This document shows, piece by piece, positions 8,992 through 19,133 of a DNA stretch of 64,000 nucleotides (position 1 is the stretch's first letter; every line of letters starts with the position of its first letter). Both the position numbers and the translations under genes were made by a program. This DNA is from Lachnospiraceae bacterium (GTDB lineage Bacteria > Bacillota > Clostridia > Lachnospirales > Lachnospiraceae), in the NCBI GenBank assembly GCA_910574285.1, contig CAJTAL010000011.1, positions 36,075 through 100,074 on the forward strand, written 5' to 3'. Below the pieces are notes generated by a model. The model was not told the origin of the DNA. It searched no databases and was given only the letters and a program-made list of their open reading frames with translations.

Positions 8992-9843
8992 TTATGATTT
9001 CTGGACAATGGAAAGTTGAGTGGATTTTAGAAATTCCTGTATCAGATGTTTCGTGCGCTCGGGAGACTGGTATGGTTTACAGAAAGAAAAATCCTGTGAC
9101 AAATCGTCGATATCTTCCATAGCATTTTTCACATCCATCATAGTCTGAACAGAGATCTCTTCGGCCGCCGTATAATCAAGCTGTTTTGGATTGATCCTAT
9201 GGTTCTGTATTGCATAATTCACTCTGTCTTTGCATTTACATCTGCCGCCGCCATATTCTCCGCAATACTGCTCAAGAAAATCCGCCATTTTCCTGCGTAT
9301 TCGGGAAAGCCGCTGGCGGTACGCTTCCGGGGTCATTTCCAAAATATCTCCCGCAATACGGCTGTCAATCTTAAACATCGTACCCAATATGAAGATACAT
9401 CTGCTCTCCGTATCAAGGCATTGCAGCATCACATTTGTGCAGGACATTTTTAATTCCTCTGCCAATATGTCCTTCTCCACATTCTGGGTCAGATCCGGCA
9501 CATCCTGTATCTTTCCGTTTTCAATATCGTCTCCATAATATTCAAAACTTAACGGATACTGGGCAAACATATGTTTTTTATAATTTTTCAGATGATTGAC
9601 CGCAATACTGAACACCCATGTGGTAAATGAGCTGTCTCCTCTAAAAGAGGATAGATGCGTAATCATTTTCAATAGGATGTCCTGTGTAGCATCCTCCGCA
9701 TCCGGAAATGTACCGAGCATCCGCAGGGATAAATTGAACACAATATCCTGCACACCTGTCACAAGAGTTTCAAGGGCTTCTTTATCCCCTGCCGTAGCTT
9801 TATCTACCAAAGCCTGCAATTCTTCATTTGTTTTTTTATTCAT
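8992..9843 (-). CDS. ECF-type RNA polymerase sigma factor
   Basis: Sigma-70 family, extracytoplasmic-function type. Region 2 is visible at residues about 25-95 (DAEDATQDILLKMITHLSSF, then SSFTTWVFSIAVNHLKNYKK) and region 4 around 135-190 (LDTESRCIFILGTMFKI, then TPEAYRQRLSRIRRKM). A C-terminal extension of about 90 residues has a Cys-rich motif (GGGRCKCKDRVNYAIQNH), found in some ECF factors and possibly regulatory. No anti-sigma gene is adjacent; the only partner is the DUF2461 gene downstream. Confidence 0.92.
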   Translation of the reverse strand: MNKKTNEELQALVDKATAGDKEALETLVTGVQDIVFNLSLRMLGTFPDAEDATQDILLKMITHLSSFRGDSSFTTWVFSIAVNHLKNYKKHMFAQYPLSFEYYGDDIENGKIQDVPDLTQNVEKDILAEELKMSCTNVMLQCLDTESRCIFILGTMFKIDSRIAGDILEMTPEAYRQRLSRIRRKMADFLEQYCGEYGGGRCKCKDRVNYAIQNHRINPKQLDYTAAEEISVQTMMDVKNAMEDIDDLSQDFSFCKPYQSPERTKHLIQEFLKSTQLSIVQKS

Positions 9844-10123
9844 AGATCTTACCTCCTACTTAATTAGACACTGCTTATCTGCCTGTGTGACAAAAAAATA
9901 TTCCAACTGTACGGCTGTAAATTATTATTTTCTGCTGTCCTGAATGAAATGTACTCGATATATCCGTAAAAATCAAGATATTTCTTAAAATATTCTCCGC
10001 GGCTCGATTCCTTTAAATACCTCAACAGACAAGAATTCCGGTTTTTATATAGCAATTTTCAGAATATTTCGGTATAATAGTCATAATAAAATATATGGTA
10101 TATTGCAGAAAGGAGATTTTATT

Positions 10124-10726
10124 ATGTCAAAACGAGTCATCTCTATAAACCGATTGTTCGGCAGTAACGGGAGAAATATAGGAAAAGCTTTGTCTGATGA
10201 ACTGGGAATCCACTGCTATGACAAGGATTTGATACAGATTGCAAGTAATGAACAGGGACTTCCTTACGAGGAACTTCTTAAAGTGGATGAGAAATGTGCC
10301 GCCAGGCAGCGCCATCCGTTGAATGAGCCGCCGCAGACGGAGTCTCAGTACCTTTTCTATCCGATGAACGATATACTCTTTCAGACCCAGCGGGACATTA
10401 TTCGTTTTATCGCCAAGCGGGAGGAATGCATCTTCATCGGCCGTTGTGCAGGACAGATTCTGGGAGAAGACTGTTTAAAGGTTTTTATCCATGCACCTTT
10501 TGAATATCGGGTACAGGTAACTGCCAACCGTATGGGGATCTCGGAAGAGGAGGCGTGTACACACGTAAAGACGACGGATAAGGAGCGGCGCAGTTATTAC
10601 GAATATTTTACGGAGAAAAATTGGATGGATATGAGCACCTATGATGTATGCATTGACAGCAGCCGGTTTACGCAGGAGCAGATTATTATGATGCTGAAAG
10701 CGGCGTATGAGAATAAGGAGGCATAG
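10124..10726 (+). CDS. cytidylate kinase-like family protein
   Basis: P-loop nucleoside monophosphate kinase-like protein (cytidylate kinase-2 family). The N-terminus has the modified P-loop region (ISINRLFGSNGRNIGKALSDEL, seen in two parts) followed by YDKDLI, then CIFIGRCAG and the lid-like region (ADR replaced by TANRMGISEEEA, KTTDKERRSYYEYF). Start chosen at 10124 because AGGAG lies just upstream; an upstream Met at 10103 has none. It stands alone between the sigma factor gene and a terminator. The physiological substrate is not known for this family. Confidence 0.85.
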   Translation: MSKRVISINRLFGSNGRNIGKALSDELGIHCYDKDLIQIASNEQGLPYEELLKVDEKCAARQRHPLNEPPQTESQYLFYPMNDILFQTQRDIIRFIAKREECIFIGRCAGQILGEDCLKVFIHAPFEYRVQVTANRMGISEEEACTHVKTTDKERRSYYEYFTEKNWMDMSTYDVCIDSSRFTQEQIIMMLKAAYENKEA

Positions 10727-10754
10727 GCTTCAAGATGTATGCATTGACAGCAGC
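10643..10754 (+). repeat. 21-bp direct repeat pair at the kinase 3' end
   Basis: The 21 bases at 10643-10663, inside the kinase-like gene (coding for the start of DVCIDSS), recur exactly at 10734-10754, just after its stop codon and before the terminator. Looks like a short duplication that left a piece of the coding sequence downstream. Confidence 0.8.
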
Positions 10755-10755
10755 A

Positions 10756-10793
10756 ATTCCCCCATAAGTAATGTAATTTGCTTATGGGGGAAT
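10756..10793. terminator. bidirectional terminator
   Basis: A 13-bp perfect stem (ATTCCCCCATAAG with CTTATGGGGGAAT) around a 12-base loop, with AT-rich flanks. It lies between the convergent kinase-like gene and the ABC permease. Confidence 0.75.
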
Positions 10794-10798
10794 ATAAA

Positions 10799-13279
10799 TT
10801 ATTCAACTGTTTCAATGGAATCCACAATGCTCATCCTTGCAATAGAACGCAGCGGAATTGCCGTTGCCAGCAGGCAGGCTAAAATGGAAATAATCGCAGC
10901 CTCAGCAATCGCTATGACAGGAACGTCAACGAGCCGTAGTGTATCTGTCCGCGCCGCTTCAACAAAAACACAGCAGATATAGCCCGCCACTGCTCCGATC
11001 AACGTTGCGAAAATACCGTAGTAAGCGCCCTCCCACAGAAATGTCTTGTAAAGACATCCTGCGCTCATACCGATCGCACGCTGCATACCAATCTCACCGA
11101 TGCGTGTATGGATGTTACTGTAGACAGTGTTTATGATATTCAGTATGCCGATGATGCCGATAAAGATAATCAGTACCCAGCACAGCATTTTGATCTGTTC
11201 AAAACTCTCCTCCATCTCATTGCTGCTTTGAAGATAGGAAAGCCAATGCGTTCCCGGATATTCGCTGCACCAGTTATCAAGCCAGCTTTCAAAAGTATTC
11301 GTATCAGCATCATCCAGTAACGTCGGATAAATCTCTGAATAACTGTCATTTCTAAGCAGTGAGCAATATATCTCATCATTCACTATGAGCTGGACACCGT
11401 TTGTAAAGCCGTCATTGTTGATTGTGATTGCCGCATCAATCACTCCCACTACGCGAAGCGTTCTGTCTCCTAACTGGATTGTATCGCCCACTGCAAGCTC
11501 CGTACGCTCTACCGGTGTATCACCGTAGGAAAAGGCAATGGGATTTTTGGCAAGGCAGCCTGTTCCATCGTTTAACGCCTGCCTGTCCTGATCGGACAGC
11601 TTGGGAGCATAACGCTGCAATTGTGCATCATCAATATTAACAAGCTGCAAGGTTTCGTAGCTCTTCACAGACAGGTCTGTTTCAAATGGCAGCACATCCC
11701 CGGCTCCCGGCATGAACACGGAAAGCCGGGTGGCAGAGATGCTTTCTACCGCATCGTTTGCTATCAGTGTATCCACACTTTCTGGCGGAATACCGGAAGT
11801 CTCATTTGTAATGGAATAATCACTGAAATACATATCCTGAACTTCGCTGCTGGCGTCAAGCAACCCGGTAAAACTCTGTAAGGCAACAAAAACGGTAATA
11901 CTCATAACAAGGGACAGAATCGTAACGATCGTTCTGCCGCGCCCGCGTTTCAGATTAAGCCCTGCATAGTAGGCTTCAAAAATATGAATTTTACGATTCC
12001 TTTTTCCCCGACGTTTGATCTTTACAGCCTGCCCCGACATAGCGGCAATCGGAGATAAACGGGATGCGTACCAGGCGGCGGGAAATGCGGCCAGCAGTGC
12101 AAATAAGAGCGTAACTGCAACACTGGCAAGGAGCATTGGCAGCTTCACCGTACCGGCTGCGCTGATTGCAGTGTTTAATTCGGAAACGCTGTTTACCATG
12201 AACAGATCGGGATTAAGGATACCCGTCGCCGCGATCAACACACCTTTTGCCGATAATGTGCCGAACAGCAGTCCAATGGGAATACCTGCTCCACAGAGAA
12301 TCAGGAGCTGTAAAGAGACCAGGCGGTAAATTTGCCCCCTCTCTGCACCGATTGCACGAAGCGTTCCATATTCTTTCATGCGCTTTGTGATCGAAATTTT
12401 CAGAATGTTGTAGATCACCAGCCCAGCCGCAAGCAAAACCAGTGCGCCTACTAAAACGCACGCTGCAGCCATGAATGAAAATCCTGTACCGGTATCGCTG
12501 TCCGCCGCCTTATCATAGGAAATACCGAGAGCGTCAAGCAGAATCCAGTTATATTGGATAAATCGTTCATTTACATTTAAATCCGCCGCAAGATCATAAA
12601 TAATACTCTGAAAATTTCGCTTATCATAAGTTTTAAAATCAGTGGAATAAAGCAGATATTCTTCCGGTAATAATTTCTCTGCGGTTCCGTCTCCTACAAT
12701 CCCCCCGACCATACCTGATGCATATCCGATATAACTGCTTTCCAGAATGCCCGTCAACACAAAGTCAGCAGAATATTCTATATCCGGCAGTGAATTGTCC
12801 ATGACAGACGTGCGTAAATCCAACGAAATTGTACTTCCAATCGCGGCATTAAGCCCAAGATATTGCATTGCATCTTCTGACAAAGCAATTTCATTTGCCT
12901 TCTCCGGCAGCCGTCCCTCTTCTATCCTTCCGAATGACGGGTACATGGATAATGCGTTATCGTGATATTCCCGGAGATATAAATCCAAACTGCTGCTGCC
13001 TAACGGCATGCTGCCAACAAAGATTATATCGCCCGCATCATACAGGCGGTCATCTTCATGCAGTTTTTGCGCCTGTTCCTTATTGAGCTGATGAAAAGTT
13101 GCATAGCGGTTTCCATTCAGTCCCGCCGCCTGATCAATACGCATGGATTGTAATATTCCGATAGATTGTCCGGTCACCGTCGTCATAATCGTGGATATGA
13201 TAACCGCAGTAAAAATCAAAACTGCCATAATCTTTTGCGCTTTCAGTTCTTTCCACGCAAGGGTTAAATAAGATCTCAT
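10799..13279 (-). CDS. ABC transporter permease (FtsX/MacB type)
   Basis: An 826-residue permease with two FtsX modules. A membrane segment near residues 18-38 is followed by a large extracellular MacB-like domain, three segments around 265-405, another near 450-470, a second extracellular domain, and three more segments near 690-815. The typical motif after the first helix pair is visible ([20 protein letters not shown]), and again near the C-terminus ([15 protein letters not shown]). It overlaps the ATPase stop by four bases (ATGA). Such pairs usually export peptides or sense antimicrobial peptides; the neighbouring two-component system supports the latter. Confidence 0.92.
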   Translation of the reverse strand: MRSYLTLAWKELKAQKIMAVLIFTAVIISTIMTTVTGQSIGILQSMRIDQAAGLNGNRYATFHQLNKEQAQKLHEDDRLYDAGDIIFVGSMPLGSSSLDLYLREYHDNALSMYPSFGRIEEGRLPEKANEIALSEDAMQYLGLNAAIGSTISLDLRTSVMDNSLPDIEYSADFVLTGILESSYIGYASGMVGGIVGDGTAEKLLPEEYLLYSTDFKTYDKRNFQSIIYDLAADLNVNERFIQYNWILLDALGISYDKAADSDTGTGFSFMAAACVLVGALVLLAAGLVIYNILKISITKRMKEYGTLRAIGAERGQIYRLVSLQLLILCGAGIPIGLLFGTLSAKGVLIAATGILNPDLFMVNSVSELNTAISAAGTVKLPMLLASVAVTLLFALLAAFPAAWYASRLSPIAAMSGQAVKIKRRGKRNRKIHIFEAYYAGLNLKRGRGRTIVTILSLVMSITVFVALQSFTGLLDASSEVQDMYFSDYSITNETSGIPPESVDTLIANDAVESISATRLSVFMPGAGDVLPFETDLSVKSYETLQLVNIDDAQLQRYAPKLSDQDRQALNDGTGCLAKNPIAFSYGDTPVERTELAVGDTIQLGDRTLRVVGVIDAAITINNDGFTNGVQLIVNDEIYCSLLRNDSYSEIYPTLLDDADTNTFESWLDNWCSEYPGTHWLSYLQSSNEMEESFEQIKMLCWVLIIFIGIIGILNIINTVYSNIHTRIGEIGMQRAIGMSAGCLYKTFLWEGAYYGIFATLIGAVAGYICCVFVEAARTDTLRLVDVPVIAIAEAAIISILACLLATAIPLRSIARMSIVDSIETVE

Positions 13280-13950
13280 CTTGCTGTCACCTCCGAAAGA
13301 ACGCCGTCTACTATTACAAATTGCCGCTCTGCCATTCTCGCAATGCGGCTGTCATGGGTAATGATAACAAGCGTTTTAGCCGTCTTCTTCCATATGTTTT
13401 CCAGCATCTCCATAACCTCGCCGCCGCTCTTACTGTCCAGATTCCCGGTCGGCTCGTCAGCGAAAATAATATCAGGCTTGGCGATCAGGGCGCGGGCAAT
13501 CGCCACACGCTGCTGCTGGCCGCCGGAAAGCTCATGGGGCAGATGGGTCAGGCGTTCACGAATCCCCAACAGTTCCGTAAGCTGCTTTAGATATGCTTCA
13601 TCCGGCCGTTTTTTATCTAACAGCAAGGGCATGATGATATTTTCCTTTGCGGTCAGAACAGGAAGCAGGTTGAATTGCTGAAAGATAAAGCCGATTCTTT
13701 GACGGCGAAAAGCAGACAGTTCTTTATCGCTAAGACTGTATATATCTTTTCCTTCGTATGTCAGGCTGCCGGAAGTCGGCCTGTCCAGCCCGGATAACAG
13801 ATGCAGCAGGGTGCTTTTTCCGCTGCCAGACGGACCCATGATGGAGATAAAGTCGCCGGACGCAATTTCAAGATTGACTTTATCTAACGCAATGACACTG
13901 CTCTCACCGCTGCCGTAGATTTTTGATAATTCCTTTGCTTCAATGTTCAT
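13276..13950 (-). CDS. ABC transporter ATP-binding protein
   Basis: LolD/MacB-type ATPase for the FtsX permease downstream. Walker [14 protein letters not shown]-loop FQQFNLLP, signature [17 protein letters not shown], Walker [14 protein letters not shown] and the switch His in VIITHD are all intact. Start set at the ATG at 13950, preceded by AAGGAGAG; the longer frame to 14010 lacks a signal. The ribosome binding site lies inside a perfect 12-bp inverted repeat (13955-13987), so translation may be controlled. Confidence 0.95.
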   Translation of the reverse strand: MNIEAKELSKIYGSGESSVIALDKVNLEIASGDFISIMGPSGSGKSTLLHLLSGLDRPTSGSLTYEGKDIYSLSDKELSAFRRQRIGFIFQQFNLLPVLTAKENIIMPLLLDKKRPDEAYLKQLTELLGIRERLTHLPHELSGGQQQRVAIARALIAKPDIIFADEPTGNLDSKSGGEVMEMLENIWKKTAKTLVIITHDSRIARMAERQFVIVDGVLSEVTAR

Positions 13951-13954
13951 AAAA

Positions 13955-13987
13955 ACACTCTCCTTATTTGTGATGTAAGGAGAGTGT
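13955..13987 (-). promoter_or_regulatory. hairpin that sequesters the ABC ribosome binding site
   Basis: In the minus-strand transcript the arm ACACTCTCCTTA and the arm TAAGGAGAGTGT pair perfectly (12 bp) over a nine-base loop, followed directly by TTTTATG. The Shine-Dalgarno AAGGAG of the ABC ATPase is in the second arm. The structure lies between the kinase stop (14000) and the ABC start. It could act as a partial terminator, a translation lock, or, as DNA, a dyad bound by the response regulator. Confidence 0.7.
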
Positions 13988-13999
13988 AAAACAAAAATC

Positions 14000-15103
14000 T
14001 CAAAAATCACTCAAGATTTCTGAATTTATCCGGAAAGAAGCAGTGGCCGCTGCACCACACTCTTTTCTATTTGCCAGCGTCAGCGTTCCCCCATGCTTTC
14101 GGCATAACGTCTGGCTGCTGTATAGCCCCATACCAAAGTGCGCAGAATCTTCTTTCATCTTTCCGAAGGGTTTCGGACCATTCTGCACCAATTCCGCAGG
14201 ATAACCGGGGCCATCGTCTGTAACGGACAGAAGCAAATAATTTTCCTGCTGTTCCAGACAAATCGTAATCTTACTTTTTGCAAACCGAACCGCATTTCCA
14301 ATCAGATTTTCCGCAACGTTCAGAAACAGTCCATGATCTAATTGCATTGTCCCATTATCAGGGGTGGACACGGACAGGTTTAGTGCACCGGCAAGAAGTT
14401 TGCCCGTATCTTCTAATTCGGAGCGCAGCAGAGAATAAGTACACCTGCTTATCTGTATCGGCATTTGCTCTAATCTTTGTATGCTGCTCATAGCCTCCAC
14501 ATACTGTTCAATGCGCAGAGTATAGCTTTCCAGCCTGTCAATAGTCTTTTCATCCGATGTACCTTGCCGCAGTAATTTTACTGTCCCTTTTAAGACCGTA
14601 ATCGGGTTACGTAAATCATGGGAGAAAGCGGCATTTAACCTTTTGCGTTCTTCCGCCTGCCGCCATAGTTCCTGATTTGATTTCAAAAGTTCCTCCCGCA
14701 TGGTATCAAAAGCAGCGCAGAGCCGGCCTAATTCATCATCAGAGCAAATCGGCATGGAAAAGTCAAGGCTGTGGTTCTGAATACTTGTGATGCCATTTTG
14801 CAATGCAGTAATCGGTTGCTTCAATTTGATATGGTAGTATAAGACACCGGATAATGCCAGCCCGCCCATAGGAAGAATAATGCAGGACACAATTTGAATG
14901 ATCCCCAACACTGATAATATATTTCTCTGAGATGCCGAGGGCGTTTCCTGTCTGACGATTGAACCATCTGATAAAATTTCAATCTCACCGGCGGGAAACG
15001 TGCTGCTTATCGAATTACATATCAGAAAAACCAGTCCTAACAGCAGGAGAGACGTCAAAATACAGGAGACAGACAAAACGAGAAAGGATTTCTTTAACTC
15101 CAT
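14000..15103 (-). CDS. sensor histidine kinase
   Basis: Membrane sensor kinase of about 367 residues with two membrane segments (near residues 7-29 and 70-95) around a short extracellular domain, then HAMP, HisKA with the phospho-acceptor in AAFSHDLRNPITVLK, and HATPase_c with N box NLIGNAVRFAK, G1 VTDDGPGYP and G2 GMGLYSSQ. Start placed at 15103, six bases after the regulator stop, with GGAAGG upstream. Order is regulator, kinase, ABC ATPase, permease, as in Bce/Van-like resistance modules. Confidence 0.93.
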   Translation of the reverse strand: MELKKSFLVLSVSCILTSLLLLGLVFLICNSISSTFPAGEIEILSDGSIVRQETPSASQRNILSVLGIIQIVSCIILPMGGLALSGVLYYHIKLKQPITALQNGITSIQNHSLDFSMPICSDDELGRLCAAFDTMREELLKSNQELWRQAEERKRLNAAFSHDLRNPITVLKGTVKLLRQGTSDEKTIDRLESYTLRIEQYVEAMSSIQRLEQMPIQISRCTYSLLRSELEDTGKLLAGALNLSVSTPDNGTMQLDHGLFLNVAENLIGNAVRFAKSKITICLEQQENYLLLSVTDDGPGYPAELVQNGPKPFGKMKEDSAHFGMGLYSSQTLCRKHGGTLTLANRKECGAAATASFRINSEILSDF

Positions 15104-15108
15104 ATTTT

Positions 15109-15780
15109 TCAAACCTTCCACCGATAACCACACCCCCAAACCGTATCGATATAGCTATGAAGCGTATAACCAGCCAGCTTCGCCCGGATTTTTCTGATAT
15201 GTTCCATGACGGTATCGCTGCTGCCTCCGCCGTCAATCCCCCACACCGCTTCATAAATACGCTCCCGGTCAAATACCTGCCCTGCATTCAGCGAAAGCAA
15301 TTCCACGATATCAAATTCTCTTTTTGATAAAGAGACAGGCTTTCCGGCTACCGTAACCGTACGAGCGGAATAATCAATCGCCAGCTCATCAAAAAATCGT
15401 ACTGCCGTCTTATTCCTATGCCGCTGCTCTCGCCGCAGATGCGCGGCAACTCTCGCCCCTAATTCGTCCAAATCAAAGGGCTTTATAATATAATCATCGG
15501 CTCCTGCCTGAAATCCAATGATTTTATCCGCAGACTCTACTCTTGCCGTCAGGAAAAGAATGGGACAGATAATATGTTCCCGAATTTTCCGGCAAAGTGT
15601 CAGCCCGTCCATATCTGGCATATTGACGTCGAGCAGAATCAGATCCGGCTGCCTTGCTAACTTTTGAAGCGCTTCGTTACCTCCATAAGCAGTTAACACT
15701 TCATATTGCGAGGAAAAGTAGCTTGCCGTTATGTCTACAATTCCCGGTTCATCATCTATGATAAGAAGCCTCTGTTTCAT
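15109..15780 (-). CDS. OmpR-family response regulator
   Basis: DNA-binding response regulator. The receiver domain has the phosphorylation site in LILLDVNMPDMDGL, Thr in LFLTARVES and Lys in YIIKPFDLDELGARV. The winged-helix domain is in the C-terminal half (VSLSKREFDIVELL, then RERIYEAVWGIDG and VWGCGYRWKV). Start at 15780 (MKQRLLIIDDEPG) with a GGAGATGATT site; a longer reading to 15810 runs through duplicated leader sequence. First gene of the regulator-kinase-ABC operon. Confidence 0.94.
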   Translation of the reverse strand: MKQRLLIIDDEPGIVDITASYFSSQYEVLTAYGGNEALQKLARQPDLILLDVNMPDMDGLTLCRKIREHIICPILFLTARVESADKIIGFQAGADDYIIKPFDLDELGARVAAHLRREQRHRNKTAVRFFDELAIDYSARTVTVAGKPVSLSKREFDIVELLSLNAGQVFDRERIYEAVWGIDGGGSSDTVMEHIRKIRAKLAGYTLHSYIDTVWGCGYRWKV

Positions 15781-15792
15781 ATAATCATCTCC

Positions 15793-15881
15793 ATTTCCAC
15801 CCCATATCATTTATCAAAACGACTAAATGACTAACAGAGCTCAGGTTATTCACATCTATTTCCACCCCATATCATTTATCA
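15793..15881 (-). repeat. tandem leader duplication, 65-bp period
   Basis: The block ATTTCCACCCCATATCATTT and the bases after it occur at 15793 and again at 15858, with similarity over roughly 38 bases each (the right parts read CGACTAAATG and CGGCTAAATC). It duplicates the leader and part of the ribosome binding region of the response regulator gene, and may duplicate a regulatory site. Beyond it, 15882-16133 holds no gene that I can support. Confidence 0.75.
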
Positions 15882-16133
15882 TAGCGGCTAAATCTCAAAA
15901 AAATCTCAAGAATTAAATACTTAATAATCGTAATCATCAGCAACAGACTCTCTTTTCTAATCGATTCTGTCTAGCCTTATACTTATAAGAATACCACAAA
16001 TCAAAATCTTTCACCACTTTGCCCTTAAAAGTTAATTGCGCAGGGATGCTTTGAGAGGTTCATAGCAGGGCAATTTCTGCTAAGATATTTTTAGAAAGTT
16101 ATGCTATATTAAACAGGGAAAGAGATGTCATAT

Positions 16134-16289
16134 ATGAACAATAATACGGTTGCAGAAAAGATAGCAAACTATATAAAAATACACATTAATGAGGATTTGT
16201 CGATTCATTATAAAGGTGAAATATTGGGAAATATTTGGAGAAATTTGGATAAATTTCAATTAGAGATTGATTTTCCAAATTTTATTTAG
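16134..16289 (+). pseudogene. short AraC-like N-terminal remnant
   Basis: A 51-residue frame whose first half (KIANYIKIHINEDLSIHY) resembles the start of an AraC DNA-binding domain, after which similarity is lost and it stops at TAG 16287-16289. No strong ribosome binding site. Probably a leftover of a regulator replaced by the MarR gene just downstream. Confidence 0.35.
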
Positions 16290-16338
16290 TACAATTGTTC
16301 TATATAGAAATGTTCTAATAGGAATTAAGGTGATATAT

Positions 16339-16776
16339 TTGGAAACAAAAGGCGGATTTTATATTACACAGATCAAACAACTTCAAGACAGGATTTTTGA
16401 ACGGTTACTACTTAAAAATGGCATTGAGATAAGTGGCGGGCAGGGACGAATATTATTTATTCTATGGAAAACAGATAATCTTACGATTAGTGAAATAAGT
16501 GAAAAAACCTCTCTTGCAAAAAATACTGTATCTGTTGTAATAAATGGAATGGTAAACAAGGGAATTGTAGAAAGAACTATTAACCCGCACAATCGCCGGC
16601 AAACGATTGTATCGCTCACTGAGTATGCAAAATCTTTACAGGAAAAATATGAACTAGTATCTCAGGAGATGAATGTATTATTTTATCAAGGTTTTTCGGA
16701 AGAAGAGCAGAGACAATTTGAACGTTATCTTGCCCGAATACTTGAAACCTTGATTGATAATCTACCTACAAATTAA
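16339..16776 (+). CDS. MarR-family transcriptional regulator
   Basis: A 146-residue winged-helix regulator. The DNA-binding part reads ILFILWKTDNLTISEISEKT, then LAKNTVSVVINGMVNKGIVER, and the wing INPHNRRQTIVSLTEYAK; the C-terminal dimerisation helix is complete. The start is TTG at 16339, supported by AAGGTGA seven bases upstream. It precedes the PNPOx-like gene by 26 bases on the same strand, so the two form an operon and the regulator may control it. The DNA is AT-rich relative to the core genome. Confidence 0.92.
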   Translation: METKGGFYITQIKQLQDRIFERLLLKNGIEISGGQGRILFILWKTDNLTISEISEKTSLAKNTVSVVINGMVNKGIVERTINPHNRRQTIVSLTEYAKSLQEKYELVSQEMNVLFYQGFSEEEQRQFERYLARILETLIDNLPTN

Positions 16777-16802
16777 TAATTTTATAAGGGGGATAATTTC
16801 CA

Positions 16803-17231
16803 ATGAAAACAAGAGAACATATGATTGAATTTATTAAAAAACAAAAAGTATCATTTATTGCCTCCGTAGATGAAGATGGTTTTCCCAATATAAAAGCCAT
16901 GTTTGTACCACGCAAGATTGAGGGAAATTGTTTTTATTTTTCAACAAACACATCCTCTATGCGCTCACAGCAGTTTATAAAAAATCCTAAGGCAAGTATT
17001 TATTTTTATAGTAAGGGACGCTTCAAATATGAGGGCATTATGCTGACTGGTACAATGGAAGTCTTGCAGGACAATGAAATAAAACAAGAAATCTGGTGTA
17101 CCGGGGATACCATGTTTTATAAAAAAGGTGTAACCGACCCAGATTACTGTGTATTAAAATTTACTGCTATAAAAGGAAGATATTATTGTGATTTGAAAAC
17201 GGAAAGTTTTGATATTGAGGACTTAAGATGA
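16803..17231 (+). CDS. pyridoxamine 5'-phosphate oxidase-like protein
   Basis: Flavin-binding split-barrel protein of 142 residues. Family features are KVSFIASVDEDGFPNIKAMF at the first strands, YFSTNTSSMRSQQFIKNPKAS in the middle (typical of general stress protein 26-like members), and KFTAIKGRYYCDLKTE near the end. Likely an FMN- or F420-type reductase or heme-related protein; the real substrate is unknown. GGGGGATAATTTCC precedes the ATG. Cotranscribed with the MarR regulator. Confidence 0.88.
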   Translation: MKTREHMIEFIKKQKVSFIASVDEDGFPNIKAMFVPRKIEGNCFYFSTNTSSMRSQQFIKNPKASIYFYSKGRFKYEGIMLTGTMEVLQDNEIKQEIWCTGDTMFYKKGVTDPDYCVLKFTAIKGRYYCDLKTESFDIEDLR

Positions 17232-17477
17232 TAGAAATAAGGTGTGTAAAATAATCTGTGTAAATCATCAAGAAGTACGAAACCTTTTACATCATTGCAT
17301 TAATTCTTGAGTAATCAGCACTCGCTATCCGCGCCGTCTGCACGTCTCATAACCTAGACGCAGCCCGCTACGTTGCTAAGTACCAGTGGCACTGTTCAGC
17401 AAAGACCGAAGCAGAGCGTAGAACGTTGGTTAACAGACGCACATCTGACACGAATATCGAACACTATTATTTCAAGA

Positions 17478-17846
17478 TTAATGCAAAGCTGTATTAGTTG
17501 TATTGATTGGCTTACAAACTCCATTTCCACTTTCAATAATATCCTTCGCTTCTAATTCTGCAAATTTTTCTCTGGCTTCAGCTTCAGCCCGGTTGTTTTC
17601 AATAATCTGTTCCCTCAAATTCTTCTCAAATTCCTCTGGTGTAATATCTATCTCTTTCTGTTCTTTCATTGAAGATGTGCGAAGTTCTTCTGAATTCATA
17701 AAATGAATATTCATTGAGTACTCTTTATTTAATTTATCAATCACTGCCTGATAAGGATCTTCTGATGCCGCACTTACAGAAATGGCTGTAAAAACACTTA
17801 AAAACAATGCCATAAAAGTCACCATAAATTTAATTCTTCTTTTCAT
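17478..17846 (-). CDS. secreted hypothetical protein, probably truncated
   Basis: A 122-residue protein with a clear signal peptide (MKRRIKFMVTFMALFLSVF, cleavage probably after VSAA) and a very good GGGAGG ribosome binding site. The mature part is hydrophilic and helical (ITPEEFEKNLREQIIENN, then AEAEAREKFAELEAKDI). The C-terminal twelve residues run into unrelated DNA (17232-17480, where I see no gene), so the natural end may be missing. No function recognised. Confidence 0.65.
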   Translation of the reverse strand: MKRRIKFMVTFMALFLSVFTAISVSAASEDPYQAVIDKLNKEYSMNIHFMNSEELRTSSMKEQKEIDITPEEFEKNLREQIIENNRAEAEAREKFAELEAKDIIESGNGVCKPINTTNTALH

Positions 17847-18280
17847 ATTCTACCTCCCTTCTCATTATAAATTTCCCTTCGAATTTTTCTTCCATTTTCG
17901 AGGAAATATTCTCGGAATCTGCTGCCATGACATAAAAATAATTTTCTTCTTCTCAAAAACAATCATCTCTCTTTCTAAAGTATATATGGGATATTTCCAA
18001 ACAGTAATTTACTTCTTTAGTGTAACTATACATTCTCCATTTACTAATTCAAATTTTATTACCTCCTCATATGAAATTTCTTTACTTTAGATGTCAACCT
18101 GCTTGTCCAAAATGTTGTTCAGATATGGCTCCCCCACCAATAAACAAGCGACTAAGAAAAACTTGATGCACTTACAGGAATATGTTGTTCGCAGTTCCTT
18201 TTAATTTGCAGTTGGATACTTTAAGTCTGCGACGTTTGTACTTTTTCAAAGAAAAAGAATTTGCAATTTAACAATGTGAA
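17847..18280. other. 434-bp stretch without a supported gene
   Basis: Contains the promoter side of the secreted-protein gene and AT-rich DNA. Short frames exist on both strands but none has a ribosome binding site and family signal. A Cys-Pro-Lys-Cys-Cys fragment near 18100 could be a remnant. Confidence 0.5.
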
Positions 18281-19133
18281 TTATTTCACTTCTATGATAA
18301 TCCCCATATCCCCTGTATCCGGTTCCGCAAGGATATCCGCATATCCCTCTCCCATTTCCCGGTTGGAAGGAATCCCCCATCGGTTCTTCACACCCAGAAT
18401 TCCAAGCAGCACCCCATGGTAAAAGTTTTCTTTCATGCCTGTTCTTACGGCCGTATCCCGGATACTGATGGTTTTCCTTAAATATTTCGTGAAAATCTTT
18501 TCTACATTTTCTACATCCTTATTTTGCAGTGCGTCACAAAAACGGTTCAGCATTTCCCCGTCCTCCTGAACATTCTCCTTAAAGAATTCCATGATCTGCG
18601 TCTCAAAAATATCCCGGATTTCCAAATTGGGAATCGCCAGTTTCATCTGCCTGCCTTCCGCTTTTCCCCTCTGGGTCAGATACCCGGTGGTAACTTCCCC
18701 GCCACCAAACGCTCAATCTCCCGTTTTGTCGCTGCATTGGGCGATTCTTCTATAAACCGCTTCACCACGTCATTGCTGCTGGTATTAATCCAATAATTTT
18801 CCGGCTGTACATGCGGCTCGCTTCATGATAACCTGAGAAGCCATTTGATAAGCTGTCTCATAAGATCTTGCCTCAATCCCTTTCAGGGAAACTGAAATAA
18901 CCGGATACTTCCCCATATATTCCTCACAAAGCGCAGTTTCCTTTGAAATATCCAACCCGTCAAAAACACCCTTATCCCCATCCGGCGTGAAAAAGTGCTC
19001 CAGCATACTCATATTCAGCGTTTTCCCGAATCTTCTGGGACGAGTAAACAGATTTACGGCTCCCCAATTATGGAGTAATTCTACAATGAGCTCTGTTTTA
19101 TCGATATAGTAAAAATTCTCTTTCCGAATAGCT
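18281..19133 (-). pseudogene. AAA-ATPase/PD-(D/E)XK protein, decayed copy
   Basis: Broken relative of the gene at 23.7-25.4 kb. The N-terminal part (YYIDKTELIVELLHNWG, then the Walker A region RRFGKTLNMSMLEHFF) is present in the minus frame entering at about 19110. After the first 75 residues past the Met at 19012 about 180 residues are missing and the frame shifts, resuming at QPENYWINTSSNDVVKRF. A second deletion joins LVAGEV directly to TTGYLTQRGKAEG. The C-terminal nuclease part (18646-18281) ends early at IIIEVK. Its 5' side is joined to a comEC fragment. Confidence 0.85.

Noticed and set aside
17232..17477. Possible structured RNA or IS remnant (GC-richer patch in AT-rich DNA)
   Set aside because: I found no tRNA-like or terminal inverted repeat pattern and no transposase signature.
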